Assembly (NCBI GenBank): GCA_910578145.1
Contig: CAJTPJ010000001.1
Coordinates: 62,001 to 126,000, forward strand
Direction: 5' to 3'
Source: an uncultured Christensenella sp.
GTDB lineage: Bacteria; Bacillota; Clostridia; Christensenellales; Borkfalkiaceae
Length of the DNA stretch: 64,000 nt
The notes below the pieces were generated by a model. That model had not been told where the DNA came from. It ran no database searches and saw only the letters and a program-made list of their open reading frames with translations. The position numbers and the translations under genes were made by a program. Shown in pieces: positions 49,070-57,703 of this stretch; position 1 is the first letter of the stretch; every line of letters starts with the position of its first letter.

Positions 49070-49603
49070 ATGAAAAAGTTTTTTAAAGAATTTAAAGAGT
49101 TTATCACCCGCGGCAACGTTTTGGATATGGCTGTAGGTATTATCGTGGGCGGCGCGTTTACGGCAATAGTAAATTCGCTTGTCAAAAACATTTTAACGCC
49201 GCTTATAAATTGGATTCCCGGCGCGGACGGTACAAGCGCGCTGCAAGTGGTTTTAAGAGACGCCGTTTATGCGGAAGATAACGTAACGGTTATTAAAGAA
49301 GCGTTGGTTATCGATTTCGGCGCGGTAATTTCAGCTATAATTACCTTTTTAATTACCGCGTTCGTACTGTTTTTAATAATAAAAACCGTTAACCATATTC
49401 ACGCAAAAAGCGAAAAAATAAAAGAAGAATACAGGAAAAAGAACAAAAAAGCTGAAGTTGAGGCAGTGGAAGCGGTTGAAGAAGCCGCAGAAGAGGTTAA
49501 AGCTGCGGAAGAAGTTGCGGAACAGCTTGCGCCCGCACCTGCGCCCACTACCGAGGAATTACTTGCGGAAATACGCGACCTTTTAAAAGCAAATAATAAG
49601 TAA
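49070..49603 (+). CDS. mscL: large-conductance mechanosensitive channel, with extended C-terminal linker
   Basis: The 177-residue protein has the MscL start FFKEFKEFITRGNVLDMAVG and first helix IIVGGAFTAIVNSLVKNI. It also has a second helix (ISAIITFLITAFVLFLIIKT), and the C-terminal bundle helix EELLAEIRDLLK. Typical family members have 130-150 residues. The extra length is an acidic, alanine-rich stretch (about 120-160) between the second helix and the bundle. It is an emergency pressure valve in the cytoplasmic membrane. The ribosome site is caggag. Confidence 0.95.
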   Translation: MKKFFKEFKEFITRGNVLDMAVGIIVGGAFTAIVNSLVKNILTPLINWIPGADGTSALQVVLRDAVYAEDNVTVIKEALVIDFGAVISAIITFLITAFVLFLIIKTVNHIHAKSEKIKEEYRKKNKKAEVEAVEAVEEAAEEVKAAEEVAEQLAPAPAPTTEELLAEIRDLLKANNK

Positions 49604-49606
49604 ATG

Positions 49607-49637
49607 AAAAGCCGTACGTTATGAAGTGCGGCTTTAA
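49607..49637 (+). terminator. terminator after mscL
   Basis: AAAGCCGTAC / GTGCGGCTTT (one G-U pair) with an 8-nt loop, then AATAATT. Confidence 0.65.
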
Positions 49638-49726
49638 TAATTGCGTATTTAATTTTGTCAAGCGTTTGATATTAAAATTTGTAAAATTTTTACGCTTAAA
49701 TTTCAAAAAATGTATTGTCAAACGAT

Positions 49727-49754
49727 TTGCTTTGTCAATATGTTGTGTTATAAT
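49727..49754 (+). promoter_or_regulatory. possible promoter reading toward the purine operon
   Basis: TTGCTT (49,727-49,732), 16-bp spacer, TATAAT (49,749-49,754). It points rightward into the 3' end of the opposite-strand DUF1294-like gene and then purE, about 390 nt away. No better promoter is seen in the 40 nt directly before purE. Confidence 0.45.
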
Positions 49755-49797
49755 TAAAATAGTTTTGGTAAATATTGTGTAGCGCGGTGAAAATCGG

Positions 49798-50106
49798 TTA
49801 CGCTACCACGAAAAAGGCAAGTCCCGAGCGGAACGCCAAAAAGAAAAACCAAATATTTAAAACGGCAACTACGGGCATTAAAATCATAAGCAGCAAATTT
49901 TTTAAACGGTAGCGCATTATAAACATACTTATATAAATTGCAAGCGCTCCGCCTAAAATTGCGGTAATAATTAATTTTCCGTCGCCCGACGGCTTGGATT
50001 CTTGTTCGCCGTACTCGTCGCGTTGCGATTTTAAAAGCATAACGGCGTAAAAGTTTACGGCTAAAATATAGGTTGCCAAAATTACGTACAAAAGTACCAT
50101 ACGCAT
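49798..50106 (-). CDS. DUF1294-like small membrane protein
   Basis: The 102-residue protein has four hydrophobic segments (about 3-23, 45-62, 70-85 and 88-102). The layout, with LLYVILATYILAVNFYAVML at the start and ILGGALAIYISMFIMRYRLK followed by two short helices, resembles DUF1294 proteins, which have GG...G..l.r.R..k in the same place. The family is a weak match and its function is unknown. It is divergent from purE (40 nt between them) and convergent with mscL. Confidence 0.6.
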   Translation of the reverse strand: MRMVLLYVILATYILAVNFYAVMLLKSQRDEYGEQESKPSGDGKLIITAILGGALAIYISMFIMRYRLKNLLLMILMPVVAVLNIWFFFLAFRSGLAFFVVA

Positions 50107-50146
50107 AGTATGAACTTAAAATAAAGATAAAATACGGAGTGATAAA

Positions 50147-50644
50147 ATGCCTGAAATAGCAATTTTAATGGGCAGTAAGTCTGATTTTAGCGTAGTTAAA
50201 CCCGCCGTAAGCGTTATAAAGAGCTTTGGCGTGGACGTGGAGGTCAGGATTATATCCGCGCACCGTACGCCCGACGAAGCGCACGCGTTTTCGTGCGACG
50301 CCGAAAAAAACGGCGTTGAGGTTATAATATGCGCCGCGGGCAAAGCGGCACACCTCGGCGGGGTAATAGCGGCTTATACCGCGTTGCCCGTAATAGGTTT
50401 ACCCGTCAAAACCGATATGATGGGCGGGCTTGACAGTCTTTTATCGATAGTGCAAATGCCTGCGGGCATACCCGTAGCTACGGTAGGTGTAAACGCGGGT
50501 GAAAACGCGGGATTGCTTGCTTTGCAAATACTTTCCGTAAAGCGCCCCGAAATCCGCAAAAAGCTATACGAATACAAGGCGAAAATGAGAGAAAAAATAA
50601 ATTCCGACGACGTTGCTCTTAAAACAGAGTTAGAGCAGCTGTGA
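50147..50644 (+). CDS. purE: 5-(carboxyamino)imidazole ribonucleotide mutase
   Basis: The 165-residue protein has the class I PurE motifs MGSKSDFSVV and ISAHRTPDEA and the glycine-rich AGKAAHLGGVIAAYT segment. It shifts the carboxyl group of N5-CAIR to give CAIR in purine synthesis. The partner PurK is not in the window. The ribosome site is cggag. It is the first gene of the operon; a hairpin follows before purC. Confidence 0.95.
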   Translation: MPEIAILMGSKSDFSVVKPAVSVIKSFGVDVEVRIISAHRTPDEAHAFSCDAEKNGVEVIICAAGKAAHLGGVIAAYTALPVIGLPVKTDMMGGLDSLLSIVQMPAGIPVATVGVNAGENAGLLALQILSVKRPEIRKKLYEYKAKMREKINSDDVALKTELEQL

Positions 50645-50648
50645 AACC

Positions 50649-50672
50649 ATACCCGCAAACGCTTGCGGGTAT
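50649..50672 (+). terminator. hairpin between purE and purC
   Basis: ATACCCGCAA / TTGCGGGTAT, 10 bp with a 4-nt loop (ACGC). The T-run is interrupted (TTACTATTTTA), so it may only partly stop transcription. Confidence 0.55.
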
Positions 50673-50730
50673 TTACTATTTTATTAACGACCGTTTAAAC
50701 GGCTGAAAGTTTTTATAAAGGAGAAATTTT

Positions 50731-51453
50731 ATGCAGCAGAAGGAACAGCTTTACGAAGGCAAGGCTAAAAAGGTTTACGCAACTGAAAACCCCGATTTGG
50801 TAATCGTGTCTTACAAGGACGACGCTACGGCGTTTAACGGGCTTAAAAAGGGTACGATTGTCGGCAAGGGCGTAATCAACAACAAAATGAGCAATATGAT
50901 GATGGCTATGCTTGAAAAGAAAGGCGTGCCCACTCACCTTGTCGAAGAAATTGACGACAGAAATACCGTCGTTAAAAAAGTTGAAATAGTTCCCCTCGAA
51001 GTTATTATAAGAAACGTTGCGGCGGGCAGCTTTTCCAAACGCTACGGCGTGGCGGAGGGCACTGCGTTTTCCGCGCCCACAATAGAGTTTTCCTATAAAA
51101 ACGACGACTTGGGCGACCCTTTGATAAACGACTATCACGCGTTGGCTTTAAACCTTGCTACCGCTGAAGAAATTGAAACCATAAAGAAAATGGCTTTCGC
51201 CGTAAACGAAGCTATGAAAGAGTTTTTTAAAACTTTAAACGTAGATTTAATAGATTTCAAGCTGGAATTCGGCAGATTTAAAGGACAGATAGTGCTTGCG
51301 GACGAAATTTCCCCCGATACCTGCCGTTTCTGGGAGGCGGGCAGTTGGGACACCACCAAGCACGTAAGCCTTGATAAGGACAGGTTCCGCCGCGACCTCG
51401 GCGGAGTAGAGGACGCGTACAAAGAAATTTTTAAACGTCTTACCGGAGAATAA
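50731..51453 (+). CDS. purC: phosphoribosylaminoimidazole-succinocarboxamide (SAICAR) synthase
   Basis: The 240-residue protein begins KEQLYEGKAKKVYATENPDL and has IVPLEVIIRNVAAGSFSKR and KLEFGRFKGQIVLADEISPD, the SAICAR synthetase signatures. It joins CAIR and aspartate using ATP. Length is normal. The ribosome site is aaaggag. It is followed 6 nt later by the PurF paralogue. Confidence 0.97.
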   Translation: MQQKEQLYEGKAKKVYATENPDLVIVSYKDDATAFNGLKKGTIVGKGVINNKMSNMMMAMLEKKGVPTHLVEEIDDRNTVVKKVEIVPLEVIIRNVAAGSFSKRYGVAEGTAFSAPTIEFSYKNDDLGDPLINDYHALALNLATAEEIETIKKMAFAVNEAMKEFFKTLNVDLIDFKLEFGRFKGQIVLADEISPDTCRFWEAGSWDTTKHVSLDKDRFRRDLGGVEDAYKEIFKRLTGE

Positions 51454-51459
51454 TAAAGT

Positions 51460-52881
51460 ATGGGCGGTTTTTTTGGTTCGGTAAAAAAGAGCAGCGCCGT
51501 GTTCGACGTTTTTTTGGGCACGGATTATCATTCCCACTTGGGTACCAAACGCGGCGGTATGGCGGCTTTCGATAAGGAAACGGGTTTACAACGCGAAATT
51601 CACAATATCGAAAACGCGCCGTTCAGAACTAAGTTCGAGCGCGTATTAAACGAAATGAAAGGCAACGCGGCAATCGGCTGTATTAGCGATACCGACCCGC
51701 AGCCGCTTTTAATGGTTTCCAAGCTGGGTACTTACGCCATATGCACCGTAGGCATAATAAACAATTCCGAAAAATTGAAAAAGGATTTGCTTGCCCGCGG
51801 AGGTTATTTCGACGCTATGACGGGTAGTAAAGTAAACACGAACGAACTTATTGCAGCGCTTATCAACAGCAAGTCGAGCTACGTAGAAGGTATACGTTAC
51901 GCGCAAGAGCAAATCGAAGGCACTGCAAGCATACTTCTGCTTACGGACAGGGGCACGCTTATCGCCGCGCGCGATAAAGTTGGCAGGCTTCCCGTGCTCG
52001 TGGGTAAGTGTGCGGACGGTTTTTGCGTTTCTTTTGAAAGTTTTGCTTACAAAAAGTTGGGCTATTTGGACGAGCGCGAGCTTGGTCCCGCGGAGATAGT
52101 TGAAATTTCCGCCGACGGAATAACTCAACTTGCGCCCGCGGGCGAAAAAATGCGTATTTGCGCGTTTTTGTGGTCGTATTACGGCTATCCCACGTCTAAT
52201 TACGAGGGGGTCAACGTTGAAGTTATGCGTTGCAGAAACGGTGCAATCTTTGCAAAAAACGATGAAAAAACGCACGATATGCACGAAATAGACTACGTTG
52301 GCGGCGTTCCCGATTCGGGCACTCCCCACGCTATAGGTTACGCCAACGCAAGTAAAGTTCCGTTTGCGCGCCCCTACATAAAGTATACGCCCACCTGGTC
52401 GCGCAGTTTTATGCCCGTAAACCAGACTGAGCGCAACAAAGTTGCTAAAATGAAACTTATCCCCGTGCACGAGTTTATAGAAGGCAAGCGGCTTCTGCTT
52501 GTTGACGACAGTATAGTGCGCGGCACGCAACTTAAAGAAACGGTGGAGTTTTTATATTCGCACGGCGCGAAAGCGGTGCATATGCGTTCGGCTTGCCCGC
52601 CCATAATGTACGGTTGCAAATACCTTAATTTCTCGCGTTCGTCTGGGGATATGGATTTGATTACCCGCCGCACTATGATGGAGTTAGAGGGTGAAGAGGG
52701 CGAAAAGCATATGGCTGAATACAGCGATTCCAATACAGAACGCGGCAAGGCAATGCGCAAGGCGATATGCGATAAATTCAAGTTCGAATCTCTCGAATTT
52801 CAGTCCATCGAGGGCTTGATTGAGGCAATAGGCATTGAGCCGTGCAAGCTGTGCACTTATTGCTGGACGGGCAAAGAGTAG
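51460..52881 (+). CDS. amidophosphoribosyltransferase paralogue without the glutaminase cysteine
   Basis: The 473-residue protein has the two-domain PurF architecture. However, it begins MGGFFGSVKKSS, so the cysteine that must be at the mature N-terminus of PurF (CGVFG) is a glycine. The following segment, GTDYHSHLGTKRGGM, replaces the usual LQHRGQES. The PRPP loop LLLVDDSIVRGTQL (about residue 348) is intact and a CKLCTYCW cluster ends the protein. It therefore cannot use glutamine in the normal way. Similar paralogues occur in Bacteroidota and Clostridia by my recollection; their role is not settled. It lies directly before the true purF in the operon. Confidence 0.85.
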   Translation: MGGFFGSVKKSSAVFDVFLGTDYHSHLGTKRGGMAAFDKETGLQREIHNIENAPFRTKFERVLNEMKGNAAIGCISDTDPQPLLMVSKLGTYAICTVGIINNSEKLKKDLLARGGYFDAMTGSKVNTNELIAALINSKSSYVEGIRYAQEQIEGTASILLLTDRGTLIAARDKVGRLPVLVGKCADGFCVSFESFAYKKLGYLDERELGPAEIVEISADGITQLAPAGEKMRICAFLWSYYGYPTSNYEGVNVEVMRCRNGAIFAKNDEKTHDMHEIDYVGGVPDSGTPHAIGYANASKVPFARPYIKYTPTWSRSFMPVNQTERNKVAKMKLIPVHEFIEGKRLLLVDDSIVRGTQLKETVEFLYSHGAKAVHMRSACPPIMYGCKYLNFSRSSGDMDLITRRTMMELEGEEGEKHMAEYSDSNTERGKAMRKAICDKFKFESLEFQSIEGLIEAIGIEPCKLCTYCWTGKE

Positions 52882-52906
52882 GTAAAGCCCTCGCGTGCGT
52901 TTGCAC

Positions 52907-52934
52907 TTTGCTTTGGTTATTTGCGCAAAGCAAA
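52907..52934 (+). promoter_or_regulatory. stem-loop in the leader before purF
   Basis: TTTGCTTTG / CAAAGCAAA, 9 bp with a 10-nt loop, in the 103-nt gap between the PurF paralogue and purF. An alternative pairing through GTTTGC / GCAAAC is also possible. No U-run follows, so it is not a terminator; it may stabilise or process the mRNA. Confidence 0.5.
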
Positions 52935-52984
52935 CTCCACGTCGCAAAGCCACGCGCTCTTGGTTTTTAAAATTTGGTAAATAT

Positions 52985-54385
52985 ATGGAAGAAAAACACG
53001 AGGAATGCGGCGTATTCGGCGTCTATTCTCAGGAAACGCGCAACATCGCGCATACGGTATACTACGGGCTGTACGCTCTGCAACACAGGGGACAGGAGTC
53101 TTGCGGCATAGCAGTTGCGTTCGCGAATAAAATTTCTTACTACAAGGGCATGGGTTTAGTTGCCGACGTATTTGCGGACGGCAACCTCGAAGCTCTACCC
53201 GAGGGCGATATAGCAATCGGTCACGTTCGTTATTCCACGACTGGCGCGAGTCAGCTTTTGAACGCGCAACCCGTAGTTTTTACGGGTAAGTGCGGGAAGA
53301 TGGCGGTCGCGCACAACGGAAACCTCACCAACACCAAACAGCTTCGCGACGAACTCATCGTCGAGAACGCGGTGTTCCAGACTACGATTGATTCAGAGGT
53401 AATCGCAATACTTATAAACAGCCTTTCCGACGGCGACATATTGACGGGCGTAAAGAGAGCGTGCCCCAAATTCAAAGGCTCGTACGCGCTCGTTGTGATG
53501 ACTACGGACAAGCTGATTGCCGTGCGTGACCCGCACGGTATACGCCCGCTTTGCATAGGCACTATCGACGACGAGTTCGTGGTAGCGAGCGAAACTTGCG
53601 CACTCGACGCGGTGGGCGCGAACTTTCTGCGCGACGTAAAGGCAGGCGAGATTATAGTCATAGACAGCGACGGGCTTCACTCGTATATGATGGACGGCGT
53701 TCCGAAAAAGAGCAGTATGTGCATTTTCGAATACGTCTATTTCGCCCGTCACGACTCTGTACTCGACGGTTACAGCGTCTACGAAGCGCGCAAGGAAGCG
53801 GGCAAACTTCTCGCAAGATACTATCCCGTTAAAGCCGACATCGTCTCGGGCGTACCCGATTCCGGCAACGTCGCGGCGCGCGGCTATTCGGAGGAGAGCG
53901 GAGTGCCCTTCGTCGAAGCGCTTGCGAGAAACCGCTACGTGGGCAGAACTTTCATTCAGCCCGACCAGCGTCAACGCGAGAACAGTTTAAGCGTCAAGAT
54001 GAACGCGCTGCGCGGCAACGTGCGCGGTAAGCGCGTCGTGCTCATAGACGACAGTATCGTGCGCGGTACGACTATGCGCAAGATAATAAAAATGCTCAGG
54101 GACGCGGGCGCAAATGAAGTGCATATCCGCATATGCTCGCCCATAATCAAGCACCCGTGCCACCTCGGAATAGACATTCAGACCTATTCGCAACTAATCG
54201 GCGCGTACAAGGACGAAGAGCAGATTTGCGAGAGTCTTGGCGCGGACAGCGTTAGATATCTCACGATTGACCAGCTTTTAAGCACCTGCGCGGACGCGAA
54301 AACGGGCTTCTGTCTCGGATGTTTCAACGGTCAGTATCCCTATCCGCTCGACGACTATAAAGCGGATAAATTAAAATTAGAATAA
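52985..54385 (+). CDS. purF: amidophosphoribosyltransferase
   Basis: The ATG at 52,985 gives a 7-residue propeptide (MEEKHEE) before Cys8 (CGVFGVYSQ), the glutaminase nucleophile freed by self-cleavage, as in the Bacillus-type enzyme. LQHRGQESCGIA, the PRPP loop VVLIDDSIVRGTTM (about residue 355) and the C-terminal cysteines CLGCFNG that hold the [4Fe-4S] cluster are all present. The product has 466 residues. It makes phosphoribosylamine, the committed step of purine synthesis. The ribosome site is weak. Leucine codon CTC is more frequent here than in neighbouring genes. Confidence 0.96.
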   Translation: MEEKHEECGVFGVYSQETRNIAHTVYYGLYALQHRGQESCGIAVAFANKISYYKGMGLVADVFADGNLEALPEGDIAIGHVRYSTTGASQLLNAQPVVFTGKCGKMAVAHNGNLTNTKQLRDELIVENAVFQTTIDSEVIAILINSLSDGDILTGVKRACPKFKGSYALVVMTTDKLIAVRDPHGIRPLCIGTIDDEFVVASETCALDAVGANFLRDVKAGEIIVIDSDGLHSYMMDGVPKKSSMCIFEYVYFARHDSVLDGYSVYEARKEAGKLLARYYPVKADIVSGVPDSGNVAARGYSEESGVPFVEALARNRYVGRTFIQPDQRQRENSLSVKMNALRGNVRGKRVVLIDDSIVRGTTMRKIIKMLRDAGANEVHIRICSPIIKHPCHLGIDIQTYSQLIGAYKDEEQICESLGADSVRYLTIDQLLSTCADAKTGFCLGCFNGQYPYPLDDYKADKLKLE

Positions 54386-54390
54386 TAGAC

Positions 54391-54412
54391 TGCGCGAAAA
54401 ACCGCGCTTTTC
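54391..54412 (+). terminator. weak hairpin between purF and purM
   Basis: GCGCG / CGCGC, 5 bp with a 6-nt A-rich loop, followed by TTTT. Too weak to end the operon with confidence; perhaps an attenuator-like pause site. Confidence 0.3.
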
Positions 54413-54438
54413 AAATCAAACGTTCAAGGAGAAAAATA

Positions 54439-55458
54439 ATGGCAATTTCTTACAAAGACAGCGGCGTCGACGTCGAGAGAGGTTACGAAGCGGTTAAGCT
54501 CATGAAAGAGCACGTCAAATCAACTTATACCGAGGGTGTACTCGGCGATATCGGCTCGTTCGGCGGCTTTTTCCAAATGCCCAAGGGCATGAAAGAGCCC
54601 GTGCTCGTTGCGGGAACGGACGGCGTGGGCACCAAGCTCAAATACGCAATTCTCTCGGGCAGGCACGATACGATAGGTATCGACGCGGTTGCGATGTGCG
54701 TCAACGATATCGTATGCCAGGGCGCAAAGCCTCTGTTCTTTCTCGACTATTTCGCGACGGGCAATCTCAGCCCCGAGAAAGTCGCAACCGTCGTTGCAGG
54801 CGTAGCCGAGGGTTGCCGTCAGTCGGGCGCGGCGTTAATCGGCGGCGAAACGGCTGAAATGCCCGGTTTCTATCCCGAGGGCGACTACGACATCGCGGGC
54901 TTCGCGGTTGGCGTTGTTGATAAAAAGAAAATAATAAACGGCAGTAAAATCAAATCCGGCGACGTGCTTATCGGCATTAAATCGAGCGGTATCCACTCGA
55001 ACGGCTACTCGCTCGTGAGAAAGCTCTGGGGCGAGGATATTTCCGACCTTGAAAAATACGACGCCGAGCTTGGTGCAAAACCCATAGACGTGCTTTTAAC
55101 GCCCACTAAAATATACGTTAAAAGCATATTGGAACTTATAAAAACCGTACCCGTAAAGGGCATAGCTCATATCACGGGCGGCGGCTTTATAGAAAATATT
55201 CCCCGCATCTTCCCCGAAGGAGTGGGGTGCAGGATAGATACCAAGTCCTATGAAGTGCCCGCAGTTTTCCAAATTATGCAAAAGCGCGCCAAGCTCTCCA
55301 AACAGCAGATGTATAACACCTTTAATATGGGTATAGGTATGGTAGTTTGCGTTAAAAAAGCAGACGTTGAAAAAACTATCTCCCAGCTTGAAAGCACGGG
55401 CGAGCAGTGCGTGGTTTTAGGTAAAACTATAAAAGGTAACGGGGTTATCCTTAAATGA
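54439..55458 (+). CDS. purM: phosphoribosylformylglycinamidine cyclo-ligase (AIR synthetase)
   Basis: The 339-residue protein has the PurM signatures VDVERGYEAVKLMK, GTDGVGTKLKYA, IGGETAEMPGFY and GIAHITGGGFIENIPR. It closes the imidazole ring to give AIR. The ribosome site is aaggag. It overlaps purN by 4 nt (ATGA). The codon style changes near 55,070: the 5' two thirds look like purF, the rest like the other pur genes. Confidence 0.97.
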   Translation: MAISYKDSGVDVERGYEAVKLMKEHVKSTYTEGVLGDIGSFGGFFQMPKGMKEPVLVAGTDGVGTKLKYAILSGRHDTIGIDAVAMCVNDIVCQGAKPLFFLDYFATGNLSPEKVATVVAGVAEGCRQSGAALIGGETAEMPGFYPEGDYDIAGFAVGVVDKKKIINGSKIKSGDVLIGIKSSGIHSNGYSLVRKLWGEDISDLEKYDAELGAKPIDVLLTPTKIYVKSILELIKTVPVKGIAHITGGGFIENIPRIFPEGVGCRIDTKSYEVPAVFQIMQKRAKLSKQQMYNTFNMGIGMVVCVKKADVEKTISQLESTGEQCVVLGKTIKGNGVILK

Positions 55459-56072
55459 AGCGCATAGCTGTGTTCGCTTCTGGCGGCGGTACCGATTTTC
55501 AGTCTATAATAGACGAAAACCTGCGTGAAAAGTTTTGCGAAATAAGTTGTCTTATTGCTTCAAAAGATGGGATAGGCGCTATAGAAAGAGCGCGAAACTA
55601 CGGCATATCCGTGGGGGTATTTTCAAAAAAGGACTATCCCGACCTTGAAAAGCTGTATTCCGAACTTACTTATTTTTTAAATATGAACGGGGTGGATTAC
55701 GTCGTGCTTGCGGGGTGGCTTAAAATCATACCCGAAAGTTTTGTAAAAACGTTTAGCGACAGAATTATAAATATTCACCCGTCGCTTATCCCCGCTTTCT
55801 GCGGCGCGGGCTATTACGGGCTTAAAGTGCATAGCGCGGTTTTGGAATACGGCGCAAAAGTTTCGGGCTGTACGGTGCATTTCGTCAACGAAATCCCCGA
55901 CGGCGGCGCAATAATCGCGCAAGCCGCGGTTGAAGTAAAGGAAGGCGACACCGCGGAAACGTTGCAAAGCCGCGTACTTGAACAAGAGCATAAACTTTTG
56001 CCTTACTGCGTTAAAAAACTATGTCAGGGCAAAATTAAAAAAACCGACCGCAAGGTCGTTATCGAGGAGTAA
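55455..56072 (+). CDS. purN: phosphoribosylglycinamide formyltransferase
   Basis: The 205-residue protein has FASGGGTDFQSIIDE at the start and the catalytic region IINIHPSLIPAFCGAGYYG with VHFVNEIPDGGAIIAQ. The Asn-His-Asp triad of folate-dependent GAR transformylase is included. It uses 10-formyl-tetrahydrofolate. It lies between purM and purH with minimal spacing, so translation is coupled. Confidence 0.96.
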   Translation: MKRIAVFASGGGTDFQSIIDENLREKFCEISCLIASKDGIGAIERARNYGISVGVFSKKDYPDLEKLYSELTYFLNMNGVDYVVLAGWLKIIPESFVKTFSDRIINIHPSLIPAFCGAGYYGLKVHSAVLEYGAKVSGCTVHFVNEIPDGGAIIAQAAVEVKEGDTAETLQSRVLEQEHKLLPYCVKKLCQGKIKKTDRKVVIEE

Positions 56073-56075
56073 ACT

Positions 56076-57695
56076 ATGGAAATGAAGAAAAGGGCGCTTG
56101 TCAGCGTTTCCGATAAAGCGGGCGTGGTAGAGTTTTGCAAAGGGCTTGTTGCAAACGGTTTTGAAATAATTTCTACCGGCGGCACGGCAAAGGCTTTAAA
56201 GGACGCAGGATTAAAGGTTATCGGCATATCCGAAATTACGGGCTTTCCCGAATGTTTGGACGGCAGAGTAAAAACCCTGCACCCCAACGTTCACGCGGGT
56301 TTGCTTGCGATGCGTTCCAACCCCGAGCATATGGCTCAACTTGACAAGTTAAATATCAACACCATAGATATCGTCTGCGTAAATTTATATCCTTTCAAAG
56401 CTACGCTTGCCAAGGGCGCGGACTTTGCCGAGTGCGTTGAAAATATTGATATAGGCGGACCCACTATGATACGCGCGGCGGCTAAAAACTATCAGGACGT
56501 AGCGGTAATAGTAGACCCTAAAGATTATAACAAAGTACTTGAAGAGCTTGGCAACGGCGGTATTTCCTTAGAAACCAAAAAATATCTGCAATACAAGGTG
56601 TTTGCGCATACGGCGGTTTACGACAGCCTTATTTCCAACTATCTTGCTTCTCAGCTTGGCATAACTTTCCCCGACGAAGTCACTTTCGCATATTCCAAAG
56701 CTCAGGAAATGCGCTATGGCGAAAACCCCCAGCAGCAAGCGGTTTTCTATAACGAGCAGTTTATCCGCAAAGGCTCGCTGTCGTCCGCTAAACAGCTTTG
56801 GGGCAAGGAACTTTCCTATAACAATATCAACGACGCAAACGGCGCGCTTGAACTTTTAAAGGAGTTTGAGGGCGAGCCCGCCGTAGTTGCCTGCAAGCAC
56901 GCAAATCCTTGCGGCGTAGGTACGGGAAAGTCGGTATTTGAAGCATATATGCGGGCGTACGAGTCCGACCCCGTTTCCGTTTTCGGCGGAATTTTGGCTA
57001 TAAGCGGCACGGTGGATAAGGACACGGCTACCGAAATAAACAAAATTTTCATTGAAATAGTAATGGCGCCCGACTACATGGACGAAGCACTTGAAATTCT
57101 TAAACAAAAGAAAAATATCCGCCTTTTGCAAATTGAAGATATCTGCGCAAAGCGTGAAAAATCGGCGTTTGATATGAAAAAGGTTTACGGCGGATTGTTG
57201 GTGCAAAGCTACGACGAAAGCCTTATCCGCGGCGAAGATTTAAATTTGTTTAAGCAAAAAGCCGAGGTGGAGCATACCGTTCTGCCCAACGGCAAGCAAA
57301 AAACTACGTACGGGCTTGGCGTGGTAACAAACCGCGCGCCCACCGACGAGGAAATTAAAGCGTTGCTGTTTAATTGGAAAGTAGTAAAGCACACCAAATC
57401 CAACGCGATAGTTATAGGTAAACAGGGCAGAACCACGGGCATAGGAATGGGTCAAACCAACCGCATATGGGCGGCGCAACAGGCTATCGCCCACGCAGGT
57501 AAAGAAGCAAAGGGTTCGGTAATGGCTTCCGACGCGTTTTTCCCTTTCCCCGACTGCGTGGAAGAATGCGTAAAGGCGGGCATAACCGCAATTATCCAGC
57601 CGGGCGGCTCAATTCAGGACAAAGCCTCGGTAGACGCGTGCAACGCGGCGGGTATTGCAATGGTGTTCGTGGGCGACAGGCATTTTAAACATTAA
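56076..57695 (+). CDS. purH: bifunctional AICAR formyltransferase / IMP cyclohydrolase
   Basis: The 539-residue protein has an N-terminal MGS-like IMP cyclohydrolase domain (about 1-195, ISTGGTAKALKDAGL and GRVKTLHPNVHAGLL) and a C-terminal AICAR transformylase domain with LRYGENPQQ-type motif MRYGENPQQQAVFY, KHANPCGVG and FFPFPDCVEE. It carries out the last two steps to IMP. The ribosome site is gaggag. Length is slightly above average (about 515). Confidence 0.97.
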   Translation: MEMKKRALVSVSDKAGVVEFCKGLVANGFEIISTGGTAKALKDAGLKVIGISEITGFPECLDGRVKTLHPNVHAGLLAMRSNPEHMAQLDKLNINTIDIVCVNLYPFKATLAKGADFAECVENIDIGGPTMIRAAAKNYQDVAVIVDPKDYNKVLEELGNGGISLETKKYLQYKVFAHTAVYDSLISNYLASQLGITFPDEVTFAYSKAQEMRYGENPQQQAVFYNEQFIRKGSLSSAKQLWGKELSYNNINDANGALELLKEFEGEPAVVACKHANPCGVGTGKSVFEAYMRAYESDPVSVFGGILAISGTVDKDTATEINKIFIEIVMAPDYMDEALEILKQKKNIRLLQIEDICAKREKSAFDMKKVYGGLLVQSYDESLIRGEDLNLFKQKAEVEHTVLPNGKQKTTYGLGVVTNRAPTDEEIKALLFNWKVVKHTKSNAIVIGKQGRTTGIGMGQTNRIWAAQQAIAHAGKEAKGSVMASDAFFPFPDCVEECVKAGITAIIQPGGSIQDKASVDACNAAGIAMVFVGDRHFKH

Positions 57696-57703
57696 GGAAA
57701 AAT

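Noticed and set aside
49604..50146. Purine (guanine) riboswitch or PurR box before the purine operon
   Set aside because: The conserved riboswitch core and loop sequences are absent and no PurBox pair is recognisable.
51709..52530. Open frame of 273 codons opposite the PurF paralogue
   Set aside because: Antisense shadow of a conserved coding sequence with no recognisable domain.
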